A stretch of DNA of 64,000 nt, from the NCBI GenBank assembly GCA_000972765.1, contig CP011265.1, positions 186,001 through 250,000 of the forward strand. The letters run 5' to 3'. The DNA is from Verrucomicrobia bacterium IMCC26134 (GTDB taxonomy: Bacteria > Verrucomicrobiota > Verrucomicrobiia > Opitutales > Opitutaceae). Below the pieces are notes generated by a model. The model saw only the letters and a list, made by a program, of their open reading frames with translations, was not told the origin of the DNA and did no database searches. Shown piece after piece: positions 44,294 through 54,901 of the stretch. Position 1 is the stretch's first letter. Each line of letters starts with the position of its first letter. Both the position numbers and the translations under genes were made by a program.

Positions 44294-44334
44294 TCGGGGC
44301 GGGTCTTTCATCAGACTCCGCCCCGATTTTTTTT
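44294..44334 (+). terminator. Rho-independent terminator between urtA and urtB
   Basis: TCGGGGCGGGTCT, loop TTCATC, AGACTCCGCCCCGA (one bulged A), then eight T. This is a complete intrinsic terminator that lies 40 bp before the urtB start. It should lower urtBCDE-ureABC relative to urtA. Confidence 0.85.
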
Positions 44335-44373
44335 AGGCCCGAATCCTGCTGGGCCGTCAGCGCGATTCGCGCC

Positions 44374-46059
44374 ATGCTCCGACTCCTCGTCCGCTTCTCC
44401 TTTTCCCTTGCGCTGTTGCTCGCCGCCGCGCTCGTTCTACGAGCTGCACCTGAATCGGCCGCCCAGCCCACCGCCCGCGCCCAGCTCATCGCCGCGTTGA
44501 TCGCCGCGCCTGTCCAGCAGGTCGCCGCCATACGCGCTCTTGTTGGCGTCGAAGACGCGGCGATTACTCCAGCACTCACGGCATGGCGGGCTGGAGAACT
44601 TTATCTTGTAACCCTTGCCGACGGAAAGCGTGCGCCTGCCATGCTCGCACCTGACCCTGGCGTTGAGGGGCAACGCATAGCCCTGTCGGTGGACACCGGC
44701 GCACCCTTGTTGGATTACGCTACAGGCAAGCCGCTGGTTTTCGCGCTCAATCAACTCAAGCCGCTCGACACCACCGCCCCGCTCCGTCGCGCCATCCGTG
44801 ATGTTCTGGAAGTCGCAGGTGTATCAGATCCCAATCCTGCCACGCGTCGCGAATCGATCGAGCGCCTCGGGCAGTCCCGCAAGGCCGAGCATCTTCCGCT
44901 CTTAAAGGCGCGGTTGGTGATCGAGAAGGTGTTCGCAGTGCGCTCCGCTCTTGCCGATGCGATTGCGTTTATCCAGCTCGCCGACGTCGATCCGAAGATT
45001 CGCCTCGCTGCCATAGGCAGTCTCGCCGAGGCGCACTCGCTGGCCGCCGCCGCCCGTTTCAAGGAGCAGCTCGCGGCTAAACCCGCCCCCCCGGCCGACG
45101 AATCGGCCGCGATGGTCTCCGCCCTGAAAAAAATCGAGGGTCACTGGCAGGTGGTTAACTTTTTCGGGAATCTTTTTCGCGGCCTTAGCGCCGGTTCCGT
45201 GCTCCTGCTCATTGCACTCGGCCTCGCGATCACGTTCGGCCTTATGGGAGTCATCAATATGGCCCATGGCGAACTGATGGTGGTGGGCGCCTACGCCACT
45301 TTTGTGGTTCAAAAGGGGTTTGTTTCCGCGTTTGGCCTTGGTTCAACCGGTTTCAATTTTTACTTCATCGCGGCACTGCCGGTGGCGTTCGTTTCCGCCG
45401 CGGGCGTGGGCCTGCTGCTGGAGCGGAGTATCATCCAGTTTCTCTACAAGAGACCCCTTGAGAGCCTGCTCGCAACCTGGGGCGTCTCGCTCGCCTTGCA
45501 GCAGACCTTCCGCCTCGTTTTCGGCCCGGCCAACGTGCAGATAAACGCTCCATCCTGGCTTCAGGGAAGCGCTGCGATCAGCGATGTGCTTTTTGCCTAT
45601 AACCGTCTTTTCGTTTTCGGTTTCGCCGGCCTTGTCGTGTTCGGTGTCTGGTTGGTGTTGAATCGCACTCCCCTTGGTTTGCTGGTCCGCGCTGTGATGC
45701 AAAACCGCCAGATGGCTTCGTGTATCGGCGTGAAGACGACTCACGTTAACATGCTTACGTTTGGCTTTGGTTCCGGGCTCGCCGGACTAGCCGGCGCCTG
45801 CCTTTCCCAGCTCGGCAATGTCGGCCCCAGCATGGGCCAGCTTCATATTATCGACGCCTTCATGGTCGTGGTATCCGGCGGGGTGGGCAACATTCTTGGC
45901 TCGGTCGCGGCCTCGCTCGGCATCGGCACGGTTGACCAGTTGCTGCAACCCGTGCTCGGCGCAGTGATGGGCAAGATTCTCGTGCTCTTTGCCATCATCC
46001 TCTTCTTGCAGTGGCGGCCAGGCGGTCTTTTCCCGACTCGCAACCGCAGCCTCGATTGA
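44374..46059 (+). CDS. urtB: Urea ABC transporter permease UrtB
   Basis: 561 residues from the ATG at 44374. A signal-like segment LLVRFSFSLALLLAAALVLR precedes a 230-residue extracytoplasmic region with ALTAWRAGELYLVTLADGKR and LLDYATGKPLVFALNQL, typical of long-form UrtB. The permease part has the LivH-type ITFGLMGVINMAHGELMVVG motif, VRAVMQNRQMASCIGVKTTH and VVVSGGVGNILGSVAASLG. It forms the urea channel with UrtC in the inner membrane. An open stretch upstream of 44374 spans the terminator and is not coding. Confidence 0.95.
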   Translation: MLRLLVRFSFSLALLLAAALVLRAAPESAAQPTARAQLIAALIAAPVQQVAAIRALVGVEDAAITPALTAWRAGELYLVTLADGKRAPAMLAPDPGVEGQRIALSVDTGAPLLDYATGKPLVFALNQLKPLDTTAPLRRAIRDVLEVAGVSDPNPATRRESIERLGQSRKAEHLPLLKARLVIEKVFAVRSALADAIAFIQLADVDPKIRLAAIGSLAEAHSLAAAARFKEQLAAKPAPPADESAAMVSALKKIEGHWQVVNFFGNLFRGLSAGSVLLLIALGLAITFGLMGVINMAHGELMVVGAYATFVVQKGFVSAFGLGSTGFNFYFIAALPVAFVSAAGVGLLLERSIIQFLYKRPLESLLATWGVSLALQQTFRLVFGPANVQINAPSWLQGSAAISDVLFAYNRLFVFGFAGLVVFGVWLVLNRTPLGLLVRAVMQNRQMASCIGVKTTHVNMLTFGFGSGLAGLAGACLSQLGNVGPSMGQLHIIDAFMVVVSGGVGNILGSVAASLGIGTVDQLLQPVLGAVMGKILVLFAIILFLQWRPGGLFPTRNRSLD

Positions 46060-46068
46060 TCCCGCGCC

Positions 46069-47232
46069 ATGTCTTCATCCGCCTCCGCCTCCCTGCTTGA
46101 CATCGAACCGCGTTTTTTCACCCGCGCGCAGTGGGCTTCGTTTCTCGTTCCTACACTTATCCTCGCTGTTCTTCTCCCGGTTTTTAACGCCCTGCTGCCG
46201 TCCGAAAATCTGCTGCACCCGAGTATCTTTACCCTGAATCTTTACGGCAAATACGCCACCTATGCGGTGCTCGCCCTCGGGGTGGATTTGCTCTGGGGTT
46301 ACCTTGGAATTTTATCGCTCGGTCAGGCCTTGTTTTTCTCCTTGGGAGGCTACGCCTTTGGCATGCATTTGCTACTGATGATTGGTAAGGACGGCCAGTA
46401 TAAGTCCGACTTGCCCGACTACATGGTTTTCCTCGGCTACAAGGCCCTTCCGGCGCACTGGGAGCCTTTCTACTCTTTCTGGTTCGCTGCGCTTGCGGTG
46501 CTGGTCGTGCCCGCGCTCCTCGCCTTTGTCTTTGGATGGCTCGCCTTCCGATCGCGGATCAAGGGCGTATATCTCTCGATCCTGACCCAGGCGCTCACCT
46601 ATGCCGCCGCCCTGCTCTTTTTCCGCAACGACTTCGGCTTCGGCGGCAACAATGGGTTCACCGACTTCAAGCGTGTGCTGGGAGCGGACCTTAATTCCGT
46701 CGAAACCCGCCGGGGGCTCTACATCGCCTCCGTCTTGCTGCTAGCCTTTGTTTTCCTGCTCTATCGCTGGCTCACGCGCGCCAAATTCGGTCACCTCATG
46801 CAGGCCATTCGTGATGGTGAAAACCGGGTGCTTTTCTCCGGCTACGCCACGGCGCGCTACAAGCTTTTCGTTTTCGTTCTCGTTGCCGCCATCACCGGTA
46901 TCGCCGGCGCACTCTACGTTCCCCAGGTGGGTATCATCAACCCGTCCGAAATGACGCCCGAGAAATCCATCGAAGCTGTCGTTTGGGTCGCAGTCGGTGG
47001 CCGTGGAACTCTCCTTGGTCCCATCTTGGGCGCCCTGTTCGTCAACGCCCTCAAAAGCTGGGCCACCCGCGCCGCGCCCGAACTCTGGCTCTATTTCCTC
47101 GGCGGACTTTTCGTCACCGTCGTCCTCTTTCTGCCGGGTGGTTTGATCAGCATCCCCGGAAAGCTCCGTTTACTCTGGGCCAAATCCAGCTCCAAGGCAC
47201 CAGCCGCGGATTCATTGGTCGTTGGTCATTAG
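46069..47232 (+). CDS. urtC: Urea ABC transporter permease UrtC
   Basis: 387 residues, LivM-like with about ten spans. Recognisable parts are [49 protein letters not shown], the EAA-type loop [20 protein letters not shown] and [20 protein letters not shown] then [15 protein letters not shown]. It pairs with UrtB. It starts 9 bp after urtB, so the genes are co-transcribed. Confidence 0.95.
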   Translation: MSSSASASLLDIEPRFFTRAQWASFLVPTLILAVLLPVFNALLPSENLLHPSIFTLNLYGKYATYAVLALGVDLLWGYLGILSLGQALFFSLGGYAFGMHLLLMIGKDGQYKSDLPDYMVFLGYKALPAHWEPFYSFWFAALAVLVVPALLAFVFGWLAFRSRIKGVYLSILTQALTYAAALLFFRNDFGFGGNNGFTDFKRVLGADLNSVETRRGLYIASVLLLAFVFLLYRWLTRAKFGHLMQAIRDGENRVLFSGYATARYKLFVFVLVAAITGIAGALYVPQVGIINPSEMTPEKSIEAVVWVAVGGRGTLLGPILGALFVNALKSWATRAAPELWLYFLGGLFVTVVLFLPGGLISIPGKLRLLWAKSSSKAPAADSLVVGH

Positions 47233-47249
47233 TCATTCACGAAACGCCC

Positions 47250-48020
47250 ATGCCACATCCGATTTTACAGGCCGAGGAAGTCACGAAAACCTTCGACGGC
47301 TTTCGTGCCATCAACGCGCTTAATTTTTACCTGTTTTCCGGGGAGCTTCGGACCGTCATCGGGCCGAATGGCGCAGGCAAATCCACCTTTTTCGATTTGC
47401 TAACTGGTCGCGCAAAACCCGACAAGGGCTCCGTCCGCTTCGCGGCAGACGACGCGGCGCCGAGCGTAGATCTGACTGCGCTCAATGAATACGAAATCCA
47501 GCGCCTCGGCATAGGCCGCAAGTTTCAGACCCCTTCCGTCTTCGCCGAGCACACCGTGTTTACCAATCTGGTCCTTTCTCTCAATGGACCGCGCGGCGTG
47601 TTCGCCTCGCTTTTTCACCGTCTCGACTCCATCGCCCGGGACCGTCTCGACGCCTTGCTCAAACTCGTCCGCCTCGACGATAAACGGCACTGGAAGGCCG
47701 GACTGCTCTCCCATGGCGAGAAGCAGTGGCTTGAGATTGGCATGTTGCTCGCCTCCGAACCCCGTGTCCTTCTCGTGGATGAACCCGCCGCCGGCATGAC
47801 GGACGAGGAAACCCATCGCACCGGCGAGCTCCTGCTCAGTCTTGCGGGTAAACACAGCATCGTCGTCGTTGAGCACGACATGTCGTTTGTTAAACAGATT
47901 TCCGTCAACGGCCAGGTCACCGTGCTTCATCAAGGCAGTGTGCTCTGCGAGGGGAAGTTTGACGACGTGCAGTCCAACCAAAAAGTTCGCGAGGTCTATC
48001 TTGGCCGAGGAAAACATTGA
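47250..48020 (+). CDS. urtD: Urea ABC transporter ATPase UrtD
   Basis: 256 residues from the ATG at 47250 (MPHPILQAEEVTKTFDGFRA). Walker A is IGPNGAGKSTFFDLLTG, the Q-loop region GIGRKFQTPSVFAEHTVFTN, the signature LLSHGEKQWLEIGMLLA (a non-canonical LSHGE, normal for UrtD), Walker B VLLVDEPAAGMTDEE and the H-loop IVVVEHDMSFVK. It energises urea uptake with UrtE. Seventeen bases separate it from urtC, and it runs into urtE after a further 17. Confidence 0.95.
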   Translation: MPHPILQAEEVTKTFDGFRAINALNFYLFSGELRTVIGPNGAGKSTFFDLLTGRAKPDKGSVRFAADDAAPSVDLTALNEYEIQRLGIGRKFQTPSVFAEHTVFTNLVLSLNGPRGVFASLFHRLDSIARDRLDALLKLVRLDDKRHWKAGLLSHGEKQWLEIGMLLASEPRVLLVDEPAAGMTDEETHRTGELLLSLAGKHSIVVVEHDMSFVKQISVNGQVTVLHQGSVLCEGKFDDVQSNQKVREVYLGRGKH

Positions 48021-48037
48021 TTCATTCCACCGTCCCG

Positions 48038-48832
48038 ATGCCCGACGTTCTCCTCAATCTCTCCGCTGCCGAAGTCGATATCGATGGCTCCCGCATTCTT
48101 CGCGGCGTCACGCTGGAGGTTCGTCCCAATGAACTCGTCGCCCTCATGGGGCGCAATGGCGTGGGGAAGACCACCACGCTGCGCGCCCTGATGGGGCTGC
48201 GCCCGCTGCGCTCGGGCGTGATGACCCTCGGCGGCACCAATCTCGTGCCGCTCGACACCGCCTCGCGGGCCCGCGCCGGCCTTGGTTACGTTCCTCAAGG
48301 GCGCGACATTTTCCCGCACCTGACCGTTGAGGAAAACCTGCGTATCAGCCTCGTCGTTCACCGTATCAAAGGAGTCGCCGCCCGCGAGGCGCTCGACGAG
48401 GTTTACACCTTGTTTCCCATTTTGAAGCAGTTCGTGTCCCGCAAGGGTGGCGTGCTCTCAGGCGGTCAGCAACAACAGCTCGCCATCGGCCGCGCCCTGC
48501 TCACCAAGCCTAAACTTCTGCTTCTCGACGAGCCGACCGAGGGCATACAGCCCAGTATCATCGAGGAGATAGGGGATACGTTGAAGAAGCTCAAATCCCC
48601 GCCGGTAAGCGCCGCGATCGATCAGGCCGTTCGCGACGTCGAAGAGATAAAATCAGCGATTAAAACCATCAAACGCACCCCGGGGCTTTCCATCCTTCTG
48701 GTCGAGCAATACGTGGATTTTTGCCGGGCCATCGCCGACCGTTTCTACGCCATGGATCGCGGTGCCGTCACGGTCTCAGGTCCGATTTCCGCTCTTACGG
48801 ACCAGGTTGTCCAAAAACATCTTCAGGTCTAA
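48038..48832 (+). CDS. urtE: Urea ABC transporter ATPase UrtE
   Basis: 264 residues from the ATG at 48038; an in-frame TTG at 48017 would overlap urtD. Walker A is LMGRNGVGKTTTLRALMGL, signature VLSGGQQQQLAIGRALL, Walker B LLLLDEPTEGIQPSIIEEIG. After LKKLK it carries an insertion of about 27 residues (SPPVSAAIDQAVRDVEEIKS and AIKTIKR) before the switch segment ILLVEQYVDFCRAIADRFY. UrtE is usually about 230 residues, so this insertion accounts for the extra length. It looks helical and charged. The function is otherwise standard. Confidence 0.94.
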   Translation: MPDVLLNLSAAEVDIDGSRILRGVTLEVRPNELVALMGRNGVGKTTTLRALMGLRPLRSGVMTLGGTNLVPLDTASRARAGLGYVPQGRDIFPHLTVEENLRISLVVHRIKGVAAREALDEVYTLFPILKQFVSRKGGVLSGGQQQQLAIGRALLTKPKLLLLDEPTEGIQPSIIEEIGDTLKKLKSPPVSAAIDQAVRDVEEIKSAIKTIKRTPGLSILLVEQYVDFCRAIADRFYAMDRGAVTVSGPISALTDQVVQKHLQV

Positions 48833-48886
48833 ATGCCGTGTCTTTCTTCGCGCGGTTTTGTGTAAGCTGCGCTAAAAACTCCACCT

Positions 48887-49189
48887 ATGCACCTCACCCC
48901 ACGCGAACGCGAAAAACTCCTCGTCGTCACCGCCGCCGATCTCGCCCGCCGCCGTCAGGCCCGTGGCCTCAAACTCAACTACCCCGAGGCCATCGCCATC
49001 ATCACCTACGAGATCATGGAGGGCGCTCGCGATGGGCGCACGGTTGCGGAGTTGATGAGTTACGGCACCACCCTGCTGAAGCGCGACCAGGTCATGGAGG
49101 GCGTTGGCGATATGATTCATGACGTGCAGGTCGAGGCCACTTTTCCCGACGGCACCAAGCTCGTCACCGTTCACAATCCCATCCGCTGA
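48887..49189 (+). CDS. ureA: Urease gamma subunit UreA
   Basis: 100 residues, the standard size. [75 protein letters not shown] and [10 protein letters not shown] span the whole gamma subunit. It is 54 bp after urtE and 2 bp before ureB. Together with UreB and UreC it forms the (alpha-beta-gamma)3 urease that splits urea to ammonia and carbamate in the cytoplasm. Confidence 0.98.
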   Translation: MHLTPREREKLLVVTAADLARRRQARGLKLNYPEAIAIITYEIMEGARDGRTVAELMSYGTTLLKRDQVMEGVGDMIHDVQVEATFPDGTKLVTVHNPIR

Positions 49190-49191
49190 CC

Positions 49192-49503
49192 ATGATACCC
49201 GGTGAAATCATCGTATCCTCGGATGCCGCGCCTTTTGAGGCCAATGCCGGTCTTGCTACCGTCACGGTCACCGTCGCCAACACCGGCGACCGTCCCATAC
49301 AGGTCGGCTCCCATTTTCACTTCTTCGAGACCAACGCCGCCCTCCGTTTCGATCGCGCCTCCGCACGTGGTTTCCGCCTCAACATCCCCGCTGGCACCGC
49401 AGTCCGTTTCGAGGCCGGCGATACAAAACAAGTCGAGCTGGTCGCCCTCGCCGGCACGCGCGAAGTTTGGGGCCTGAACGCTCTCATCAACGGAAAACTC
49501 TAA
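49192..49503 (+). CDS. ureB: Urease beta subunit UreB
   Basis: 103 residues. [60 protein letters not shown] and [20 protein letters not shown] are the classic beta-subunit blocks; [12 protein letters not shown] ends it. It stabilises the trimer around the alpha subunit. It stands 5 bp before ureC. Confidence 0.98.
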   Translation: MIPGEIIVSSDAAPFEANAGLATVTVTVANTGDRPIQVGSHFHFFETNAALRFDRASARGFRLNIPAGTAVRFEAGDTKQVELVALAGTREVWGLNALINGKL

Positions 49504-49508
49504 TCCCG

Positions 49509-51275
<1,767 letters not shown>

Positions 51276-51336
51276 TTTGTTTTGAGAAAAAATGGAGTCT
51301 GTTCGAACCGGACTTCGTTGGGGGAATCTCCGTGAC

Positions 51337-51639
51337 TCACTGTGCGTCGTAAATCTGCACCTTCACCCAGTCGGTTTTGAAGCGGGCAACGAATGCCTTG
51401 TGGACCGGGTCAATTTGGTAGGCGTCGTGTGCCGCGACATCGGCGAACACGGCCGTAATGGCGTAGTCATACGAGGCATCGACCACCGGGCGGGGCGGAA
51501 TGGCCGCGGGTCGCCCAATGTGGAGCTGGCTCACGCTTGGCACCGCCCGGAGCGACTCCAACCCCTCCTGAAGAAAAGCCGCGTGTAGCGCGGGACTGAG
51601 ATCTTTTCGAAGCCAGAATACGACGGTGTGGACGAGCAT
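51337..51639 (-). CDS. Dabb (stress-responsive A/B barrel) domain protein
   Basis: 100 residues. MLVHTVVFWLRKDLSPALHA starts the domain, PSVSQLHIGRPAAIPPRPVV and DASYDYAITAVFADVAAHDA follow, and VHKAFVARFKTDWVKVQIYD ends it: the ferredoxin-like alpha/beta barrel of the Dabb family. Such proteins form dimers; the function is unclear, and plant homologues respond to stress. It is convergent with ureC. Confidence 0.9.
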   Translation of the reverse strand: MLVHTVVFWLRKDLSPALHAAFLQEGLESLRAVPSVSQLHIGRPAAIPPRPVVDASYDYAITAVFADVAAHDAYQIDPVHKAFVARFKTDWVKVQIYDAQ

Positions 51640-51735
51640 GGTGACGCATTTACGAGAAAAGCGGATGCGACATGCGAGTCCAAAAAACGGCTTTCAACCC
51701 TGAGTGGCAAAGAGTAGTCTCGCGGTCTTTTCCTC

Positions 51736-52038
51736 ATGCACACACCCTCCAATATCCAACTCATAGGCGACGAAGTGGCCATCGGTTGGAGTGATGGTGC
51801 CGAGACCTATTTTAAAGGCGAGGATCTGCGTGCCGCCTCCCCGAGCGCGGAAAACATAGGTGAACGTGATATTTTGGGTAATCAGTATGGCGGCGACGGC
51901 CCCAAACGCTTTCCGGGTGTGACCGTGGTCGGCTGGGAGCTGGTCGGGAATTACGCGATTCGCTTTGATTTCAGCGACCGCCATCGCACCGGACTTTTCA
52001 GCTATGCATTTCTCCGCGAGTTGGCCGAGCGACATTGA
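51736..52038 (+). CDS. DUF971 (gamma-butyrobetaine hydroxylase N-terminal-like) protein
   Basis: 100 residues. [54 protein letters not shown] and [20 protein letters not shown] match the DUF971 fold, also found at the N-terminus of gamma-butyrobetaine dioxygenases and in some iron-sulfur proteins. As a stand-alone domain its role is unknown. The short distance to hisI (71 bp) suggests they may share a transcript. Confidence 0.82.
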   Translation: MHTPSNIQLIGDEVAIGWSDGAETYFKGEDLRAASPSAENIGERDILGNQYGGDGPKRFPGVTVVGWELVGNYAIRFDFSDRHRTGLFSYAFLRELAERH

Positions 52039-52109
52039 TAGGAGCACGGTCTGCGTGCTCCGTTTCCGGCGTCAGTGATTCTCAATTTAAACATCGTCCC
52101 ATTCCGCTT

Positions 52110-52568
52110 ATGTCTTTTCCCGCCCGCACCACTCTTGCCGAGATCGAACTCGGCGTCACGCTTCAGCCTAAATTCGGCCCGGATGGGCTGATTCCTTGCA
52201 TCACGCAGGACATCGCCACCGGTCAGGTGCTCATGTTCGCTTTCATGAACGCGGAGTCTCTCGCGCACACCCTCAAATCCAGGAAGGCGACCTACTGGAG
52301 CCGTTCCCGCAACAAGCTTTGGGTCAAGGGCGAGGAGTCTGGCAACGTCCAGTGGGTAAAGGAGCTCTACACCGACTGCGATCAGGACGTTGTGCTGATT
52401 AAAGTCGAGCAATCGGGCTCTGCAAACGCGTCGTGTCATAACGGATACAAGAGCTGTTTTTATCGCCAGCTGTCCGATCTCGACGCCGCTGCCTCAGGCA
52501 CCGGCTTCACTTTGACCTACACGGCGGAACGTCTTTTCGACCCCGCGACCGTTTACAAAAAGAAGTGA
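52110..52568 (+). CDS. hisI: Phosphoribosyl-AMP cyclohydrolase
   Basis: 152 residues from the ATG at 52110 ([20 protein letters not shown]). [59 protein letters not shown] and [19 protein letters not shown] carry the conserved zinc and magnesium ligands, with the final Cys residues in [15 protein letters not shown]. It opens the ring of PR-AMP in histidine synthesis. The HisE domain is absent, so it is HisI only; HisE must be elsewhere. Confidence 0.95.
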   Translation: MSFPARTTLAEIELGVTLQPKFGPDGLIPCITQDIATGQVLMFAFMNAESLAHTLKSRKATYWSRSRNKLWVKGEESGNVQWVKELYTDCDQDVVLIKVEQSGSANASCHNGYKSCFYRQLSDLDAAASGTGFTLTYTAERLFDPATVYKKK

Positions 52569-52599
52569 CGTTGCCCTGCGGCTTTCCGGCCGGGTCTTT

Positions 52600-53901
52600 T
52601 CAGCCATTTATCTTGCGGGCCGCGCGAACGAAGCGCGCGCCCGCCTCCGCCAAGGCCTCGGGGGAGAGCACTCCGTAGCTGAGCCTGACGGTGTTGCCGG
52701 GAGGGTTGTCGCCGAAGCAAAGCTCGCCCGGCACGTAGAGCACCCCCTCGGCCAGGCAGGCACGGCAAAAAGTGGAGTCAAACCCAGTGTCGAGTCCGGC
52801 CGGACCTTTCAGCCAGAGGTAGAGCCCGCCTTGCGGAAGTCGCCAGCTCCAACCCAGATCCGCCAATCCGGCTGAAATGAGCGTGGCATGCAAGGCGTCG
52901 CGCTTCTTCGAATAGATTCGGCGCAGCACACTCAGTTGTTGGTCGAGCGCACCGGTTAAAAGTGCATGCTCCAAAATGGCTTGGGCGAAATTGCCGCTGC
53001 CGAAATCGTGATGGCCTTTGACGTGTAACATCGCGGAGCGCCAGCGGGTGTCCGGGCACACTCCGTAGCCCACCTTTAGCCCGGTGGCGAAAGGCTTTGT
53101 CAGCGTGCCCGTGTAGAGCAGTGGAAATCCCTCCCAGACTTCGTCGCCCAGGATGCCGGGAACAGCGTTCGCCGAGGCCGGATCGAAGCCAAGTTCCCGG
53201 TAGGCGGCGTCCTCCATCACGGGAATCACGCAACCCGTCTCGCGCAAGGTGGCGGCAAGCCCCTGTTTTTCTTCGGTGGTCAAAGTTCGTCCGGAGGGGT
53301 TGGAGAAATAGCTGACGAAATACACGGCCTTCAGTCGTTCGCGCTCACCCCTTGCGATGAGTGCGTTGAGCTGCGATTTCAGCGCCGGCAGATCCAGGTT
53401 TTCGTCTTTGTCGACCGGCATGGATCTGGCCTCCACTCCGAGCCCCCGGAGTAGTTCCAGGAAAACAAAGTAACTCGGCCGGTCCACCAGCACGATGTCG
53501 CCGGGTTCGCACAGAGTTTGAATCGCGAGGTAGAGCGCCTGCTGCGAGCCGTTCGTCATGAACGTAGCATCTCGCAACGCAGTTATGCGGCTTTGATCCG
53601 GGGTGGTGACAGACGGGGCGTCTTGTCCCGCGAGTCTTGCGGCGAGCGCCATGCGCAGTGCGGGCCGGCCTGCGTTGGTGCCATATTGTAAATGCTCCGC
53701 GTCGTTGGCACTCGCGCCAAGCGCCCGAACTGCCTCGCTTATGAATGTGACTGGCAGACTCGAGTTGTCGGTAAAGCCGGCTGCGAGGGAGAGAAGCCCG
53801 GGAGTCTCGAGCGCCACTTGCATCAATTTCGTGATGGCCGGTGGTCCGGCGCGTCGACCGATGCCGGAAAAAACGGCTTCACTGGGCGGGTTCGAGTTCA
53901 T
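52600..53901 (-). CDS. PLP-dependent aminotransferase (MocR/2-aminoadipate transaminase-like)
   Basis: 433 residues, fold-type I. FMTNGSQQALYLAIQTLCEP is the substrate-site entry, VLVDRPSYFVFLELLRGLGV follows, FVSYFSNPSGRTLTTEEKQG carries the Asn, VMEDAAYRELGFD the PLP-binding Asp, and LLYTGTLTKPFATGLKVGYG the Schiff-base Lys. The C-terminus has RLPQGGLYLWLKGP. The closest known types are LysN 2-aminoadipate transaminase and MocR C-terminal domains, but there is no helix-turn-helix. The substrate cannot be assigned. It is convergent with hisI. Confidence 0.88.
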   Translation of the reverse strand: MNSNPPSEAVFSGIGRRAGPPAITKLMQVALETPGLLSLAAGFTDNSSLPVTFISEAVRALGASANDAEHLQYGTNAGRPALRMALAARLAGQDAPSVTTPDQSRITALRDATFMTNGSQQALYLAIQTLCEPGDIVLVDRPSYFVFLELLRGLGVEARSMPVDKDENLDLPALKSQLNALIARGERERLKAVYFVSYFSNPSGRTLTTEEKQGLAATLRETGCVIPVMEDAAYRELGFDPASANAVPGILGDEVWEGFPLLYTGTLTKPFATGLKVGYGVCPDTRWRSAMLHVKGHHDFGSGNFAQAILEHALLTGALDQQLSVLRRIYSKKRDALHATLISAGLADLGWSWRLPQGGLYLWLKGPAGLDTGFDSTFCRACLAEGVLYVPGELCFGDNPPGNTVRLSYGVLSPEALAEAGARFVRAARKING

Positions 53902-53960
53902 GGGGAAAGCTTCGGAAGCGTTGCTCGCGGTCGCACGATAAAAATCGCGACCGCAGTTCC

Positions 53961-54806
53961 TCAGGCCTTGAGCGGCAGCTCCGAGTCGGGCCAGCGATCC
54001 AAAAACTCAAGTTGGGCGGCGCGATCAGGAACGCCCTCGTAGCCTGGACGGAGTAGGAATCGACGCGGATAAGCCGGCCCCAGCAAGTCCACCTCTACAC
54101 GACGGTCGGAAACGGTGAAACGTGCCCGCCAGGCGCCGCAGCCGATCTCAAAACAGTTGCCGGGCTGGCGTCGGATACGTCGCGTGCGATGGGGCGACGG
54201 ATCGCGCGAGAGCAGCTCGTGCAGACGGGAGGTGTAGTCGATCCCGTGCGCGCGCAACCAGTCGGCTTGTTCTTGCGCCTTTTTGCCCAGGTGCACGGCA
54301 AATGTTGGCGGCGCGGCATCGGCGGCATCCACTTCGTCGATCCATCCCGCTGCATCATCCGGAAAAGAATCGTAGGCAGGAACGTAGGGCTTGATGTCGA
54401 AGACGGGGGTGCCGTCCACAAGGTCGCAGGGGCCCAGAAGCAGGCGCCGGCCTTCGATGCCAAGCAGTCGCACGGGTGTCATGCCGAGTGGATTTGGCCG
54501 GTGGGGTGAACGCGTGGCAAAGACCCCGCGTTTTTGAGATGGGCCGCGAGGGGGGCGCACCAGCGGGGTCCAGGTTTCATTGCGGTGGAACCACCAGAGC
54601 AGCCAGATGCGCTCAAAACCGGCCAGGTCGCGCAGCGCGAGGTCAAGGCCTGCGTCAGGAAGTAATTCGAGCACGTTGCGAACCGTTCCGTTTTCGGATG
54701 TGGATTCGTTTTCGTCGGGCTGGTGGCGCGCTTGAAATTTCACCTGTTGCGAGGTGCGCACGTGCCCGATGGGGCGGAGGGTCAGGGAAGCGGTGTCGGG
54801 CGGCAC
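53961..54806 (-). CDS. TrmO-like tRNA N6-methyltransferase (TsaA/YaeB family)
   Basis: About 281 residues if it starts at the GTG at 54806 (VPPDTASLTLRPIGHVRTSQ); no ATG precedes the conserved region. FERIWLLWWFHRN, GVFATRSPHRPNPLGMTPVR and LLGPCDLVDGTPVFDIKPYV match TrmO, which methylates t6A37 in tRNA with SAM. The N-terminal RPIGHVRTS is the usual beginning of the family. The frame runs on upstream over the ftsH terminator and ftsH itself, which I reject. The C-terminal 60 residues extend past E. coli TrmO, as in several longer family members. Confidence 0.85.
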   Translation of the reverse strand: MPPDTASLTLRPIGHVRTSQQVKFQARHQPDENESTSENGTVRNVLELLPDAGLDLALRDLAGFERIWLLWWFHRNETWTPLVRPPRGPSQKRGVFATRSPHRPNPLGMTPVRLLGIEGRRLLLGPCDLVDGTPVFDIKPYVPAYDSFPDDAAGWIDEVDAADAAPPTFAVHLGKKAQEQADWLRAHGIDYTSRLHELLSRDPSPHRTRRIRRQPGNCFEIGCGAWRARFTVSDRRVEVDLLGPAYPRRFLLRPGYEGVPDRAAQLEFLDRWPDSELPLKA

Positions 54807-54842
54807 GGGTGGAGCGAAATCGCAGTGGGTGCGAATTGACGA

Positions 54843-54877
54843 AACAAAAAACCCGCCGGCCCATGGGGCGGCGGGTT
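54843..54877 (-). terminator. Rho-independent terminator after ftsH
   Basis: On the minus strand: AACCCGCCG, loop of about ten bases, CGGCGGGTT, then a T run. It lies 25 bp downstream of the ftsH stop and upstream of the TrmO start, and supports the downstream start for that gene. Confidence 0.85.
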
Positions 54878-54901
54878 GGTGAGAATTCTGGCACTCGTCG
54901 T

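Noticed and set aside
42764-44311. 515-residue open frame antisense to urtA
   Set aside because: Mirror frame of urtA and hairpins; no recognisable domain.
51296-51330. tRNA-like TTCGAA segment after ureC
   Set aside because: GTTCGAAC occurs but no acceptor stem, anticodon arm or CCA end fits around it.
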